The notes beneath the pieces were generated by a model that worked only from the letters and a program-made list of their open reading frames with translations, ran no database searches and was not told the DNA's origin. Shown piece by piece: positions 11,486 through 22,402 of a stretch of 64,000 nucleotides of DNA. Made by a program: the position numbers and the translations under genes. Position 1 is the first letter of the stretch; every line of letters starts with the position of its first letter. Origin of the DNA: Chionoecetes opilio (lineage: Eukaryota > Arthropoda > Malacostraca > Decapoda > Majidae). The stretch covers positions 73,501-137,500 of the forward strand of contig JACEEZ010021684.1 of assembly GCA_016584305.1 (NCBI GenBank), in the 5' to 3' direction.

Positions 11486-12198
11486 GCTCGCACTGAGAGG
11501 TAACTGGCGATCGTACCAGCTCGCGTGGACAGACCTTGATAATAACACACACACCACACCACACACCACACAAACACACACACACACACACCCACTTCCA
11601 TCTCTCCATTTATGGATAAATTCTACCGTAGAACATTCAGTCGCCGGACAAGTTTTTTTCCTGTACCGACGTTGTGGCGTTTAAAACTTACATTCTACAT
11701 CCATGATTTCGGAAATTAGAATGGGCTATCTGGAGATCTTGTCATTTTGTGTCTTCTTCTGTGTCATAGTAGGGCTATAAATGAACACATTACAAAAATT
11801 TACCAGAGTGGCGTTTTTTCCTGCATAGTTTTTAAGTGTTTTTGGACGAAATCTGGCACTCGTCTTGGTTAATTTTAGTTTCACCCAAACAACGATTTTT
11901 TGAAAGCGCCTTATGTTTTTCTGGGGTGTTTTGAATGAATCTGCTAACCGTTTTCTGTCGCTATTTTTTTATTTTTTTTTTTTTGGCAAAAATGACAACA
12001 ATTTTTTTTAAACTGAACCTAACCTAACCTTTACCTATACCTAAAATTTACCTATAAACTAACCTTTACCTATACCTAACCTTTACCTATATCTAACCTT
12101 TACCTATATCTAACCTATACCTAACCTATAAACCCATATCTAAACCTAAACCTAACCTAACCAACTAAAAAACAAATAACCTTTATCTACCTCAAAAC
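11486..12198. other. Intergenic sequence with CA microsatellite and CCTAA-like tract
   Basis: A CA microsatellite lies at about 11545-11590. Positions 11640-11890 match 37960-38230 as part of the duplicated block. At 12013-12170 there is a degenerate cctaacc/ctatacctaac tract, related in sequence to the arthropod telomere unit TTAGG but irregular. No gene was found. Confidence 0.55.
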
Positions 12199-12382
12199 GG
12201 TTTATAATGGACGAGAGTTTCGCGGTCGTTTTCAGAGACACCGACATTTTTTCTTGGGCCCACAATAGGTGCTTGTTGTAATGAAGATAGTTTTATTTGC
12301 GCAAGCCCATAACAACAATTTAAAAAGGTATACTTTTTGTGTGTTAAGGTTAGGGTTTGGTTTCATTAAAACCTTTAAGGTT

Positions 12383-12430
<48 letters not shown>

Positions 12431-12545
12431 CCGCAAAATAAAACTACGTATCTCATTAGAACAAGCACCTATTGTAGGCCCAGAAAAATAATCGGTGTCT
12501 CTGAAAAAGACCCGCGAAACTCTCCTCCATTAATTACCCTTAAAA
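12199..12545. mobile_element. MITE of the ATGGACGAG family, copy 2
   Basis: This is the clearest copy. The left arm 12205-12300 contains ataatggacgagagtttcgc, gtcgttttcagagacaccga and acaataggtgcttgtt. The right arm 12430-12535 contains the inverted series (aaataaaact, gaacaagcacctattgtagg, cggtgtctctgaaaa, cgcgaaactct). The arms are about 90-100 bases, around ggttaggtttcatt repeats and a T run of about 40. Confidence 0.75.
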
Positions 12546-12935
12546 AACCTTTTTTAGTTAGTTAAAGGTAGGTTAGTATAGGATAGGTTAGGTTAAGGTT
12601 CTTTTTTTGTTTTTTTGTCATTTTTGCCAAAAAAAAAAAAAAAAAAATTGGACAGAAAACGGTTAGAGATTCATTCAAAACACATAAAAACACCAGAAAA
12701 AACATAAGGCGCATCAGAAAATCGTTGGTTGGGTTGAGTGAAACTATACATTACCATCGCTTTGACGAACTGCTGTTGGTTAGTGGTGGTAGTACTGAAG
12801 TAGTATAGTAGTAGTAGTAGTAGTAGTTGGTAGTGTATAGAATGGTTAAGAGAGAGAGAGAGAGAGAGAGAGATTTTATGATTATTTTGTTTATAAGTAT
12901 TTTTTTTTACATTTGATTAATATTTTTTCTCTTGA
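12546..12935. other. Intergenic sequence with TTAGG-like, TAG and GA repeats
   Basis: Contains ggttaggttaagg tracts, a TAG trinucleotide run (about 12800-12826) and a GA run (12850-12872). The TAG and GA parts match the second block copy near 38240-38330. No gene is evident. Confidence 0.5.
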
Positions 12936-14339
12936 TTATTTTCATTTTATTTCTTTTTTTCTGGTTCTTCCTTTTTATTGCATTTCCTTCCTTCCTTCCT
13001 TTCCTTACTTCTTCCTTCCTCCTTCCTTCTATCTTTTCAATATTTCTTTTGCTCCAGCAAGGAATCTCTTGCCGGTCGGGGCAAGATCTTCTCCAAGATG
13101 ATTGAACAAGCAAAGCACATTTTTTTCTCGTGCAAGAGAAAGTTCTCTTGCTCCCCCGCAGGAAACGCTTTATTCATATCCTCTGAAGGGCTATAGCCTT
13201 GCCTAACAAGCTATTAAAAAAATTGTTTTTCTTTAACAGGAACTAAACGCGTGTAGTTCACGGCTTCTTGTAGGCTTCTTATTTTCTTATGTCTTACTCA
13301 TGGCAACTCAGAAGGCGTCATCTGAGTAGCTCGGAGGGTCCTGCCACCCAAACATTTGGCCACTTGAGAGTATATCATAAACATTCTCTGCCACTCAGAG
13401 CAACGCCCAAAGTGCTCAGAGTGGCTAAGTGAGTAGAAAAGATTCTTTATAAATAAAACCACCACCCCTGATCTAAAACAAAATACACAGACGCTTTGCA
13501 CTCAAGTGCTTTTCATATTCAACGAAATTGTTTCAGGAAATATTTTTTCTATTAATGATATTAGTTATTTTTTTAAAGAAATGTGATGTCGGTGGCAAAT
13601 GAGCCCTTATGGAAGGTGGGCTGGAGGAAAGCGTGTCACTTGTCTGTATCCCATGTGCAGGGATTGAACTCCTTCCCCCCCCCCCCCCCCCCCCCTCTCT
13701 CTCTTTCTTTTATGTGTATGTATGATTAATGGAAAGATTTACTGTTATAGTTTTGTTTTCCTTATGCACTGTAGTACACCATTCTGAGCAAATTTCAATG
13801 AATAGAAGAATATTATGTTTCATATTTATGTCCTTGCCTGTTAGAGAGAGAGAAGCAGAGAGAGAGAGAGAGAGCGCCCCTCGCCCTCACGCCCCCATTA
13901 TCTGCCCCACCCATTACCCATTATTGGTGTGCCTGATGTGCAATGCTTAGCTACACTTGCCGCATTCTGCAGCTTGCCTGCAAAAAGGTCCACTAGCCAC
14001 TCACCACTCCACTCCTTCACCATGTTAGTAGTGGTGGCGTGAGGCTCCTGTGCTGGCCTTACTCCTTGGCTGCAAATACTGGCTAGGTGTTTAGCTGAGG
14101 GTGAAGCAGGAAGCACCCTTCAAGAAGCACTTGCATGCTTGTGTGCTGACGGCCACCATAGTACAGGTGCTGAGGTGAAGAGTCCAGGTCGGCGCCCACG
14201 TCAGGGACTCCTCCCGGCTTTCCCTTGTATTAGGGAACGCTTGGTTCATCCCCGGGGGCCCTCCACCGGGGTTCCTGCAGGACCAGCTGAGGCTCCACCA
14301 CAGGGGTACTGGCAGAAGTAGTGCTGCCAAGGAGGGCGT

Positions 14340-15335
14340 GAGGGACCTACACTTGTGATCACTTGTGGCAAAGTGTGCTCCAGCAAGGCTGCATAATGCA
14401 CACATCACTCACCCATACACGCAAGAAGAGCGTGAGGGTGACCACTGTGGCAAAGTGTTTCACTTCGTAAGGCTGCTCTTAGGAGGCACATGCTCACCCA
14501 CCACTGGTGAGAGAAACTTTGAGTGTCAGGAGTGTAGAAATCATTTTACCCACAAGAGCAGTCTTTAAAACACACATGCTCACACACACTGGTGAGAGAA
14601 ACTTGAGTGTCAGGAGTGTAGGAAAACATTTTACCTCAAGAGCCATCTTAACAGAACATGGCACCCACACTGGTGAGAGAAACTTTTGAGGTCAGGAGTG
14701 TGGGAAAACATTACCCGCAAGAGCCATCTTAAACACCATCTGTCACCCACATGGTGAGAGAAAAACTTGAGTCCTGTCAGGAGGTAGGAAAACATTTACA
14801 CACAAGAGCAGTTCTTAACAGCAACATGCTCACCCACACGGTGAGAGAAACTTTTTGTGTCAGGAGTGGGGAAAACATTTACGAGAAGAGCACCTCTTAA
14901 CACACACGTGGCTCACCCACACTGGTGAGGAGAAACTTAAGTGTCAGGAGTTTGAGGAAAAACATTACCCATAAGAGCCGTCTAAAAGCCACCTGCTAAC
15001 CCACACTGGTGAGAGAAAATTTGAGTGTCAGGAGGTGGGAAAACATTACCCAGAAGGAGCCACTCTAACACACACATGGTCACCACACTGGTGAGAGAAA
15101 CTTTGAGTGTCAGGAGTGTTTACAAAACATTTGCCCACAAGGGCAGTCTTAACAGCCACATGCTCACCCACACTGTCGAGAGAAACTTGAGTGTCAGGAG
15201 TGTAGGAAAAAAACATTTACCCACAAGGGCACTTCTAACACACATATGCTAACACACACTGCGTGAGAGGAAAGTACAATTGCCTGATATTTGCGGCAAG
15301 GTCTTCGTCGGTTCTCTCCTGTATCACTCTACCAC
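14340..15335 (+). CDS. C2H2 zinc-finger array protein, copy 1, frames broken
   Basis: About ten repeats with an 84-base period encode classical C2H2 fingers. The consensus by eye is TGERNFECQECRKxFTHKSSL followed by a HMLTH end, giving CxxC and HxxxH ligands and TGER linkers. Two to three more divergent fingers precede them (DHCGKVF near 14437; HITHPYTQ near 14400). The last finger is read near 15255-15330. Most repeats differ by one- or two-base indels, so no frame stays open for more than about two fingers. DNA binding would be the expected role if intact. No KRAB, BTB or ZAD domain was seen upstream. Whether the breaks are decay or sequencing error cannot be decided here. Confidence 0.6.
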
Positions 15336-15364
15336 ATTTCGTACGTGACCTCTGTAGAGTCTCA

Positions 15365-15445
15365 ACATTGTCATATCCAGACACAACCTCTTGAGGAGGC
15401 AGTGCTAGTATATGTGTTCTGTGTGGGTTTGGCTTGTGTGGTGAC
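15365..15445 (+). repeat. Single unit of the zinc-finger-associated minisatellite
   Basis: One copy of the ~80-base unit (atccagacacaacctcttga, then gtgggtttggcttgtgtgg) that is present about twice at 43.75 kb and six to seven times at 52.55-53.04 kb. Confidence 0.6.
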
Positions 15446-16179
15446 GCGAGCCCGCGCAGCAACCAACGGTGACAAAACACAACGTCACTTGTTGAGGTGT
15501 TGTTAAGAATATCAATAAAGCCACTTCATGAAACTGTGTCAATGTTTTACCTCCAATCAGCCGATACAGAGGGAAAAAATGAGGAGAGAGAAGAGAGAGA
15601 GAGAGAGAAGAGAGAGAGGGAGAGAGAGATTTTAAGAGGAGAGAGAGAGAGAGAGGTGATAAAGGTTCAAACAGCATCACAAATGAACGACCTAGAAGAG
15701 AAATACATAGTATTATCATTATTACTCTTCTCCTCCTCATCCTCTTTCTTTCATTTGGCACTTCTCCTCCGCTTCCTCAGTAAAGTAAATATACTACACC
15801 GCGCACCAGAATTAACAAACCACTTTTACTCATTAGTATGATACCACTGGTTAACAAAATCAAATTTTTTTTTTCACATCCAACATAAAAACTTTTTTGA
15901 AGTATTTTTGATGGATTCCCAAAAACGGGTTTACTTTTTCCTAGACGAAATATTTTTTAATTTTTTTTTTTAATTTTATGAAAATTTCGTTTTTATGAAA
16001 ATCTAGGGGGTTAATAAAATTACATTTCATGCAAATTATTACTTGTAAGAAAAAAAATATACATCAACCTAAATAATACAACGCAATAAATTGTAAGCAA
16101 AAAATTTACATCATCAAGGTCATTGCACAACTTTAAATTTAAGAATATACACAGTAAAAGATCTTAAGGCCCTTTGGGA

Positions 16180-17203
16180 GAGTACCTTTTTTTTTAAATT
16201 GGGTCTGGATTTTCACGATACAAACCAAACAATGGTCACCACAGCTTTCGTTAAAAACCCTTGGGTAGCGAATCCATAGCTAATGTCTTTTTGAAAGCGT
16301 TCCCTTGCTGTCACTCACTGCACCAAGGTTTTCGGGAAAAAAATTTAAAGGGGAAGCAGGAATGCTTTTTTTAAAACATTCGAACCCTTTTTCTTTTAAG
16401 CATCGAAGTTTCTCAACTCCCCTTATATGCATGAATTGTTTTTCCCCAGAAAGTTTGGCATATCCATTTGAAACCAGCCAAGCTTTAAATTCCCAGCGGA
16501 CTGGGGGCCCTTGAAATTCCAATCCATTAAAACCTCCCTGATTGTGGCCCAACAAAAATTCCCCCCCCTTCAATTTGCTGCACAAACTTTCGGAAATTTT
16601 TTAAAAAGGGTATTGAACCCTGTAATGACTTTACCCATTGCTTTAAAAAAATTTTCTTTAAACCAAAGTTTAAGGGGAGAGGGGTGGGAAGTTTTTTGGG
16701 GATAAACTAAGGGAAGACTGGACCACTGCTTGTTCCCTGGGACATATGTGGACCTTTGGGCCAGTCACGTTTGTTGTAGTGTTTCCGTTGTGGCACGACT
16801 TCCCACGGGGGAAAAGGGAAAACAAAATATTTTGAAAAACCCTGTTTGCATACCATTAACATACCTATAACTTTAAGAAATCTCCGCAAAGGTTCCCATT
16901 GATGCTGTCGTAGGGGTTTCTTTAATTAGAAATCCATATTGTCATATGTCTCTTTTAGATGGACAGAATGGGCAATGGGGTGGAGGCTTTACATTTCCAT
17001 TATGCAAAAAAAAACCTTTCAGGCTTCTCTCGATGAATCAATGAAGAGAGCAGTCAGATGCCACATAGTTGAGACAAGTCTGTGAATAGCCATGATATCA
17101 GGGAAAATAAAGAGGGACCACTACTGAAAAGAATGTTTGCAAAATTAAAGTTCCGTTTCGTTGTAACTGACAAGAACATTTTTTCAAGAAAAAGGTTCTC
17201 CTG
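16180..17203 (-). pseudogene. Gene of the PENLGAVSDEHGERFHQD family, C-terminal half
   Basis: On the minus strand, across several frames, the relic reads LFIDSS, HNGN, then KVIGMLM and QGFSKY, RDWPK, and NFFPENLGAVSD, followed in shifted frames by residues like RFQKDI and DYCWFVS. These match, in order, the conserved run of a protein family I know as multicopy and uncharacterised in arthropods (HNGNxxPSxPxAH, G(L/M)QxGFTKYxCFLCxWDSR, PENLGAxSDEHGERFHQDI, RYQG, DYCW). The homopolymer-stretched sequence breaks the frame repeatedly. A role as an RNase H-like (DDE-type) transposase is only an inference from its position inside terminal repeats and its C..C/H..E pattern. Confidence 0.6.
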
Positions 17204-17719
17204 GGCCCATATTTATAAAATTTTAGGATTGTCTAGGATTCGCCCAAAACCCTGGTCCAAAGGGTTTTGGGGAAAAGTCTAAGACGCGCCTAAGACGGCG
17301 GTTGGGACAGCGTGAGCGCTCTTTTAGAAAAGCCCAAATTTTGGGTTTTCATAAATATCAACTAAGAGTATCAGAAAGGTTTATAAAAAATCGAAAAACA
17401 AAAGTTTAATATTTCTAGATAATTGCTGAAGACTACAACGAATGAATTCTTAAAGAATAATTGTCCCCAGATATGAAACTTTCCTTAAAAACAAAACATT
17501 ACATTATTTTGCTCTATCGCGAGAAAATAATATTTTTCAGGAAAAGACTTTCACCCTTCCCAGCTCTTTCAAGCAAGGAAAAATGTCCATTCCTGCGAGG
17601 GGAATTTTTCCATGCCGAGATGATGGGCGAAGAGCAAGGCAGATGCCTGCAGGGGCCTCCCAACCACATGATCGCCGCGGCTTTCCTAGCGAAGATACGT
17701 AAAGGGGACTACCGGGTTT

Positions 17720-18215
17720 AAAATGGACGAGGATTCGCGGTCTTTTTCAAGAACCGACTTTTTTTCTGCCTACAAAGGTTTGTTTTTTTTTTTTAATGAG
17801 ATAGGGTTATAATGGACGATTTTTCGCGGTCGTTTTCGAGCCCGACTATTTTTTTTTGGGCCCTACAATAGGTGCTTGTTCTAATGAAAGTTTTTTTTTG
17901 GCAAACCCATAATTTTTTTTTTTTTTTAAATGTAACTTTGTGGTTAAGGTTGGGTTAGGTTTCATTAAAAACCTTATGGTTAGTTGGGTTTTTCATGAAA
18001 ACCCTACAGTTGGTTAGGTTTCATTAAAAACCTAAAAGGGTTGGGTTTTTAATTTTAAAATTTTTTTTTCAATTTTTTTTTTTTTTTTTTTTTTTTGCGA
18101 AAAAATAAAACTATCTCCATTAGAGAAAGCCCTATTGTCCCCAAAAAAAAAATAGTCGGGTCTCTGAAAAGGGGACGCGCAACTCTCGCCCATTATTCCC
18201 GGAGGATCCCCGGAA
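17720..18215. mobile_element. MITE of the ATGGACGAG family, decayed copy 3
   Basis: Two left-type ends (aaaatggacgaggattcgcg at 17721 and ataatggacgatttttcgcg at 17810) and one right-type end (aaaataaaactatctccatt, then a ggtctctgaaaagg and cgcgcaactctcgcccatta, 18100-18200) surround ttaggtttcattaaaaacct repeats and a T run. The doubled left end suggests a MITE inserted into another or a local duplication. Confidence 0.6.
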
Positions 18216-18529
18216 ACCACAGTTTAAGAAAAAAAAAAAAATTACACCGAAATTATGGTCCTTTTCCCATTAAAAAAACACTATCCCCACAGAAAAAGCA
18301 CAAAAAAATTTGGCCGGGAAAAAGATTTGTCAAAAGTTTTATGGGTTTTTAAAAAACCTATAATTTTAGGTTAGTAACTTTGGGGGTTAAATTTTAGGGA
18401 AAAATCTAAGACAAAGGCTCCCCCTCTATTTCTTCTTAAGCCAAAAAGCGGGGGGACTGGGGGGAAAGGGGTTTTTGGGGGGGGGGAACACACACAAAGG
18501 GAAAAAGGGGCCCCCCAACAAAATCCCTA

Positions 18530-18790
18530 AACTAGGGATATTCCCTGTTCATAACTTTTGGGAAAAATATTCCCCCGTTTAAAGTCTATGACTGGGGAAA
18601 ATTTCCCTGTTTAGGGTTTTTTTGGGGGAGCCTATTCCCTTATGAGTGTGCTCCTTTGGGGGGGAGCCCCATATAAGGGAAATATTTCCCCGTAAAGTCA
18701 TGAACTGGGAAAAATTTCCCTAGTTAAGGGATTTTTTTGGGGCGGGGGCAATTTCCCTTATGTGTGCCCCCCCCCCCAAAAAAACCCCAG
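18530..18790. repeat. Short tandem repeat of a ~130-base AAATTTCCC unit
   Basis: Two degenerate units share aaaatttccctgtttaggg / aaaatttccctagttaaggg, each followed by a T run, a G run and ttcccttatg(a)gtg. Many homopolymers make the exact unit uncertain. Confidence 0.45.
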
Positions 18791-19264
18791 GTTTTCCCAC
18801 CATGCCCCCAAGTTGTTGGCCATAAAAAGGAGATGGGTTGACCCTTTTTCTAAAGAGACAAATACAGCCCTAACTAGCACCCCTCTTCGAGCCCCTTGTG
18901 CTTGCACAACCAAACCTAACCTAACCTAATTGGCCGTGGGCCCACACAGACATTTTTTCCGGGCTTTTTGGTTTTTGCTACCAAAAATGCCCGTAGTGGT
19001 GGCAAAAAATGCCGTTGTCACACGGCGTTTCGGCTACGGATTTCTATGGCATTTCCAGGCCCCGAAACCCAAAAACTAAAAAATAAAATATGGTCGCAAA
19101 AATTTAATTCGCCATGTAAAAAAAGTAGGATCGGCATCATTAAAATATAAAAAGATGTCTTAAAGAAGTAAGTATAATCGTAGACCAAAAATTTGTGCAG
19201 CTTAGGTGGGGGGACCTTGTTTTTAAGATTTTCCCGGTTTTGTTTTGGTTTTCTTAAAACCAAA

Positions 19265-19515
19265 ATTAGGGTTGGTTTTATTAAACCCATAAACCTGACT
19301 AATTTCTCCCGGCCAAGTTTAAATGCTTTTTCTGATGGAGATACGTGTTTTTAAGGAAACGGTACAAAAATTCGGGATTTTTTTTTTTTTTTAACTTTGG
19401 GTTTCGCAAAATAAAAAATTCTCCATTTGAAAAGCACCTATTGAAGACCCGGAAAAAAAAGTCGGTGCTGAAAAAGACCCCAAAATCATCGCCATTTTTA
19501 CCCAAAATTTCGAGG
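19265..19515. mobile_element. MITE of the ATGGACGAG family, fragment
   Basis: The right-type end is visible: cgcaaaataaaaaattctcc, gaaaagcacctattgaagac, then gtcggtgctgaaaaagaccc (19410-19490). The left end is largely lost. Confidence 0.45.
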
Positions 19516-20497
19516 GGTTTGGTTAGGTTAGATTTAGGTTTTTTAAAGGTTTTGGGTTTGGTTTTGTTAAGCTTTTGGGGAATTTTATTAGGTATTTGAG
19601 TTATTTAGGTTAAAAAAAAAAAATTTGATGGTGCGCATTGTCCCGGGTGGGTTTGGCACCCCCCCCCCCTCCTGGAATATTTACCGTTGGTTTGGTCATC
19701 CTCGAGCCTGACAATTTTAACCTGTTTCTAGTGTAGATTTTTTTTTCTTCTGAGCTTTTAAAACCCAAAAATTTCCCCCTGGCGCAATTGAATAATAATG
19801 CTGAACATATACACCCTAGAATCTATTCTTTTTAACCAAAAAAGTTAAGTTAGGTAGAGGGGGGGTTTGGTTTTAAAGATGATATCAAGAACAAATAAGA
19901 AAATTTTCAAGACACGGCGGGGAAGAGAAAAAAAGTTATATGGATATTGTTCCATGGCTTAATAAAATCACATTATTCAATTTTTTTAAATTTTATTTAT
20001 AGTGAGCCTACTCTAAAACGTTTTATTCTCAACAGATACCATTTTATCAACAGTTTTTGGGGATTTCATTCAATCTGTTCAGATACATAATTTAAAGGGA
20101 GGGGAACATGACTACCTAAAAAGTGAATAATAAACACACTGTGGTTTTGCACTGTCGCCGTATTTTTTTTTAGTGTTGCTTTTATTTACATCTCCCCCCC
20201 AGTCTGTCACTATTAATCCCCTTTCGGGCCAAGCGGTATCGCTTGTTTGTTTGTATCAACAATTCGTCCAGTACATTTCCGTCCCCAAAAGTTCTTAGGA
20301 GTGGGGGGCACTCCATGTTTAGTCTTAGGAAGAGTCTTTGCCGCCCCCCTGCTCGCAGGACCCTCCCCCCGTCCTAGCCCAAAACCCCAAATTAGGGGAG
20401 TCTTAGCATTTTGGGTCCCCCGAAATGATTTTGGACCCGGCCGCCAATTTAAGCTCGAGCGAGTCTAAGACGAATCCTAAATCTTATAATTTGGGCC

Positions 20498-21000
20498 CTG
20501 TAGTTTTGAGGCTAGAAGCTCTGCTTTTTCTTTGGGCATGACAAGTCTTAAAAAGATCATTCAAAGTCCTTGGGGGAATAGCTTGGCTCGAAATTTTCTA
20601 CCTTCCAGGGTAATTGGGTCAAGACGTCCGGGAACGCCACCAATTGACCTTCATCACCATCCAGTCATCTTCGTAGAAATTTCACCTCATCTGGGGGAAA
20701 ATTTGGAAAGGGCAATTCTTCACCATGTTGACTTGTCTACGTGCTGAATCCATGGTTGGATAAACAAACTTGTTTTTGTTCTTGTAGAAAACCCTATTAT
20801 GTTTTTACATACCAAAATAACAGTCTTCATGATGATCTCTCGACGCCCCCCAATCTGGGTATGGGGAAACGGCATTGAAACTTTCTTTTTGTTTACCCAA
20901 CCGAAACCTTTGAACAAGAAGAACAAATTTTATTTTGGCTTATCTTGGTCACCAGGGGCAATCAAAGTATAGTGTATATTTTCTAAGGTCGGTTTAAAAG
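20498..21000 (-). pseudogene. Same PENLGAVSD-family gene, N-terminal half
   Basis: On the minus strand beyond the Harbinger-like insertion the relic reads KKKVSMPF, then residues like GFSTRTKT, a YP-x-DSA-type segment, and LNDLF...SLK up to the insertion. These correspond in order to the family's MPFxxPxxWREP, CYFCxxxxxGFNxKNK, YPxLPSAxRPVPH and LNDLxRDLxLSKxxAELLASRLK. The two halves read in the same direction, and the join at the CTG target site is consistent. This shows that one gene was split by the insertion. Frames are broken throughout. Confidence 0.55.
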
Positions 21001-21555
21001 TTCGCGTTGTAGTTTTTTTGTGAAATTATCACATACTAACAAAACTTGTTGGGGGGATTCTTACATTCTGAGGCATGCTGATTGATTTTTAGCAAATGAT
21101 TCGAAATAATTTTAAAATCCACAGCACTTCACACGCAGTAGCCAGAGGCAGAATGGCACCTGTTCCAGAGACGGGAGGTACAATTGCGCATGTTGCCAGA
21201 CGTACGATAAAATGCCTGAAATAAAAAAAAAATAAACATAAAATAAATAGATAAATTAATACTAAACCCGAATAGACAAGATAGACAAAATAACCCTGTA
21301 AAAATTTAAAAATTTAACTTTTTCCCAATTTACCCCTTTTAAAATAAGAAAAAAAAAGATAAAACCCCAATAAAATGTTTTAAAAAAGTAGTACTTTGCC
21401 TATATAAAAAGGTTTTAAAACTGTTATTTACTTTTGCCTTTATAAAAAAAATATACTGCTAGAGAAAAATCCAAATTCCCGTTTGGAATCAGGTCAAAAA
21501 TGCTATCCCAAACCAACAAAAATTTTCCTGAGAAAAAAACTTTTTTTGGGCCCGT

Positions 21556-21995
21556 GTTATTATTGTTTATATTTTTGCCATGAGTTTTAATATTGTTTTA
21601 TGCTTTAAATGATAAAAAGTCAAGAAAGTGGGGGAGAGAGAGAATAATTCAGCAATTTAAAAGGGCCACAAAGCAAAGTATGACCGGTTTTACCGTGCGG
21701 TTTCCCTCGCCGACTCTCACTTCCCTTCCTCTCGTTCCAGGGGTGACTGCCCCCTGCCACCTTCTAAACCCCTTTCCCTACCCTACCTTACCCCATCCCA
21801 CCTTACCCTACCTTATAGAAGCAAAAAGACCTTCCTTCCCAAAAGCATGCCCCCTTTTACTTCTTGGTATTAAAGGATTACGCATATATGGATCCCCTTC
21901 CCCCAAAATTTTCCGTTATAGCGAGGGTTTTCTGTTTATTTTCATGGGGAAAAGGACCCTGTAGTAACATTTAAACTGAAAAAAGTACCCTAATT
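21556..21995 (+). repeat. Duplicated block C, copy 1, right part
   Basis: From ttatgctttaaatgataaaa (21597) to about 21990 this matches 53430-53910 (tgctttaaatggataaaaag, cttaccctaccttatagaag, taacattaagactgaaaaaa). It restores the block after the 5.7-kb insertion. Confidence 0.7.
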
Positions 21996-22239
21996 GCCGG
22001 CACATAAGACGCAGTTTTTTTTTAAAAAGGAATGCAAGTTTTCCCCCGCGTTAAACCGGCCATATTAGCGATGAGAGGGGGGCAGAGAATGCAGAACGCC
22101 GGTGGGTATAATAAAGGGGTTTGGGGGAAAACCTGTGTTTTAGCAGTAGTCCCTGGCACAAATTGGTAACGTGTTATCAACAGTAATGCAAATAAAAATA
22201 CTAAAAAAAAGGTTTTTGGGGTTTAAGAAAAATAAAGCT
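21996..22239. other. Unassigned spacer
   Basis: Homopolymer-rich sequence without coding or repeat structure that I can support. Confidence 0.3.
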
Positions 22240-22402
22240 GGGGGAACAAGGTAGGATTTGCTGCCAAGATGGCCGTGTCAGATGTAAACTCATCCACCCC
22301 CCCCTGCTGCTCTCCATTGTAAAACGTCTGATATTAGGGCTGCCGCTTAGGGATACTTCACCGGGGACGCCCTCCGCCACCCACCCGGGGTGCAAAAACC
22401 CT
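22240..22402 (+). mobile_element. LINE fragment (region after RNase H)
   Basis: The segment gctgccaagatggccgtgtc through cgacgccctccgccacc-type sequence parallels 1019-1160 of the LINE at the window start (gctgcaaagatggcactctc ... ggcgacgccctccgtgcacc). It is a short piece of the same family in the same orientation. It lies at the point where the neighbouring P-element gene loses similarity. Confidence 0.55.

Larger units (their letters stand above)
12936..15845 (+). repeat. Duplicated block C, copy 1, left part (zinc-finger locus)
   Basis: From ctggttcttcctttttattg (12960) onward the block matches 40360-44560, and from about 14095 also 51180-53910. It holds TTCC repeats, a C run (13675-13694), GA repeats, the finger array at 14340-15330 and a GAGA-rich tail. 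In this copy only, the block is broken at about 15845 and resumes at about 21556. Confidence 0.75.
17204..20497. mobile_element. PIF/Harbinger-like TIR element, CTG target duplication
   Basis: The left end ggcccatatttataaaattt and the right end (reverse complement ggcccaaattataagattta) are inverted repeats. They continue as ttaggattgtctaggattcg against ttaggattcgtcttagactc. Each is bordered outside by ctg (17201-17203 and 20498-20500), a 3-bp duplication of the CWG type reported for PIF/Harbinger elements. The interruption splits one gene relic, and reading continues sensibly from one side to the other. No transposase was recognised inside, so it is probably non-autonomous. It contains two decayed ATGGACGAG-type MITEs. 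Confidence 0.65.
15845..21555 (-). mobile_element. Insertion in block C carrying a multicopy arthropod gene (unclassified TIR element)
   Basis: Both other copies of block C run without interruption through this point (about 44340-44460 and 53345-53440), giving two empty sites. Near the left end (about 15900-15950) lies tatttttgatggattcccaa plus cgggtttac and tttttcctaga. Near the right end (about 21470-21520) the inverse series reads gcatttttgacctgattcca, cgggaattt and tttttctctag. These are imperfect terminal inverted repeats about 50 bases in from each end. Inside is one minus-strand gene relic, itself split by a 3.3-kb Harbinger-like insertion. Without the latter, the element is about 2.4 kb. 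Its superfamily is not known to me. Confidence 0.6.

Noticed and set aside
12013..12170. Telomeric repeat array
   Set aside because: The CCTAA-like units are irregular and mixed with ttaccta and ctatacc; not a true (TTAGG)n array.
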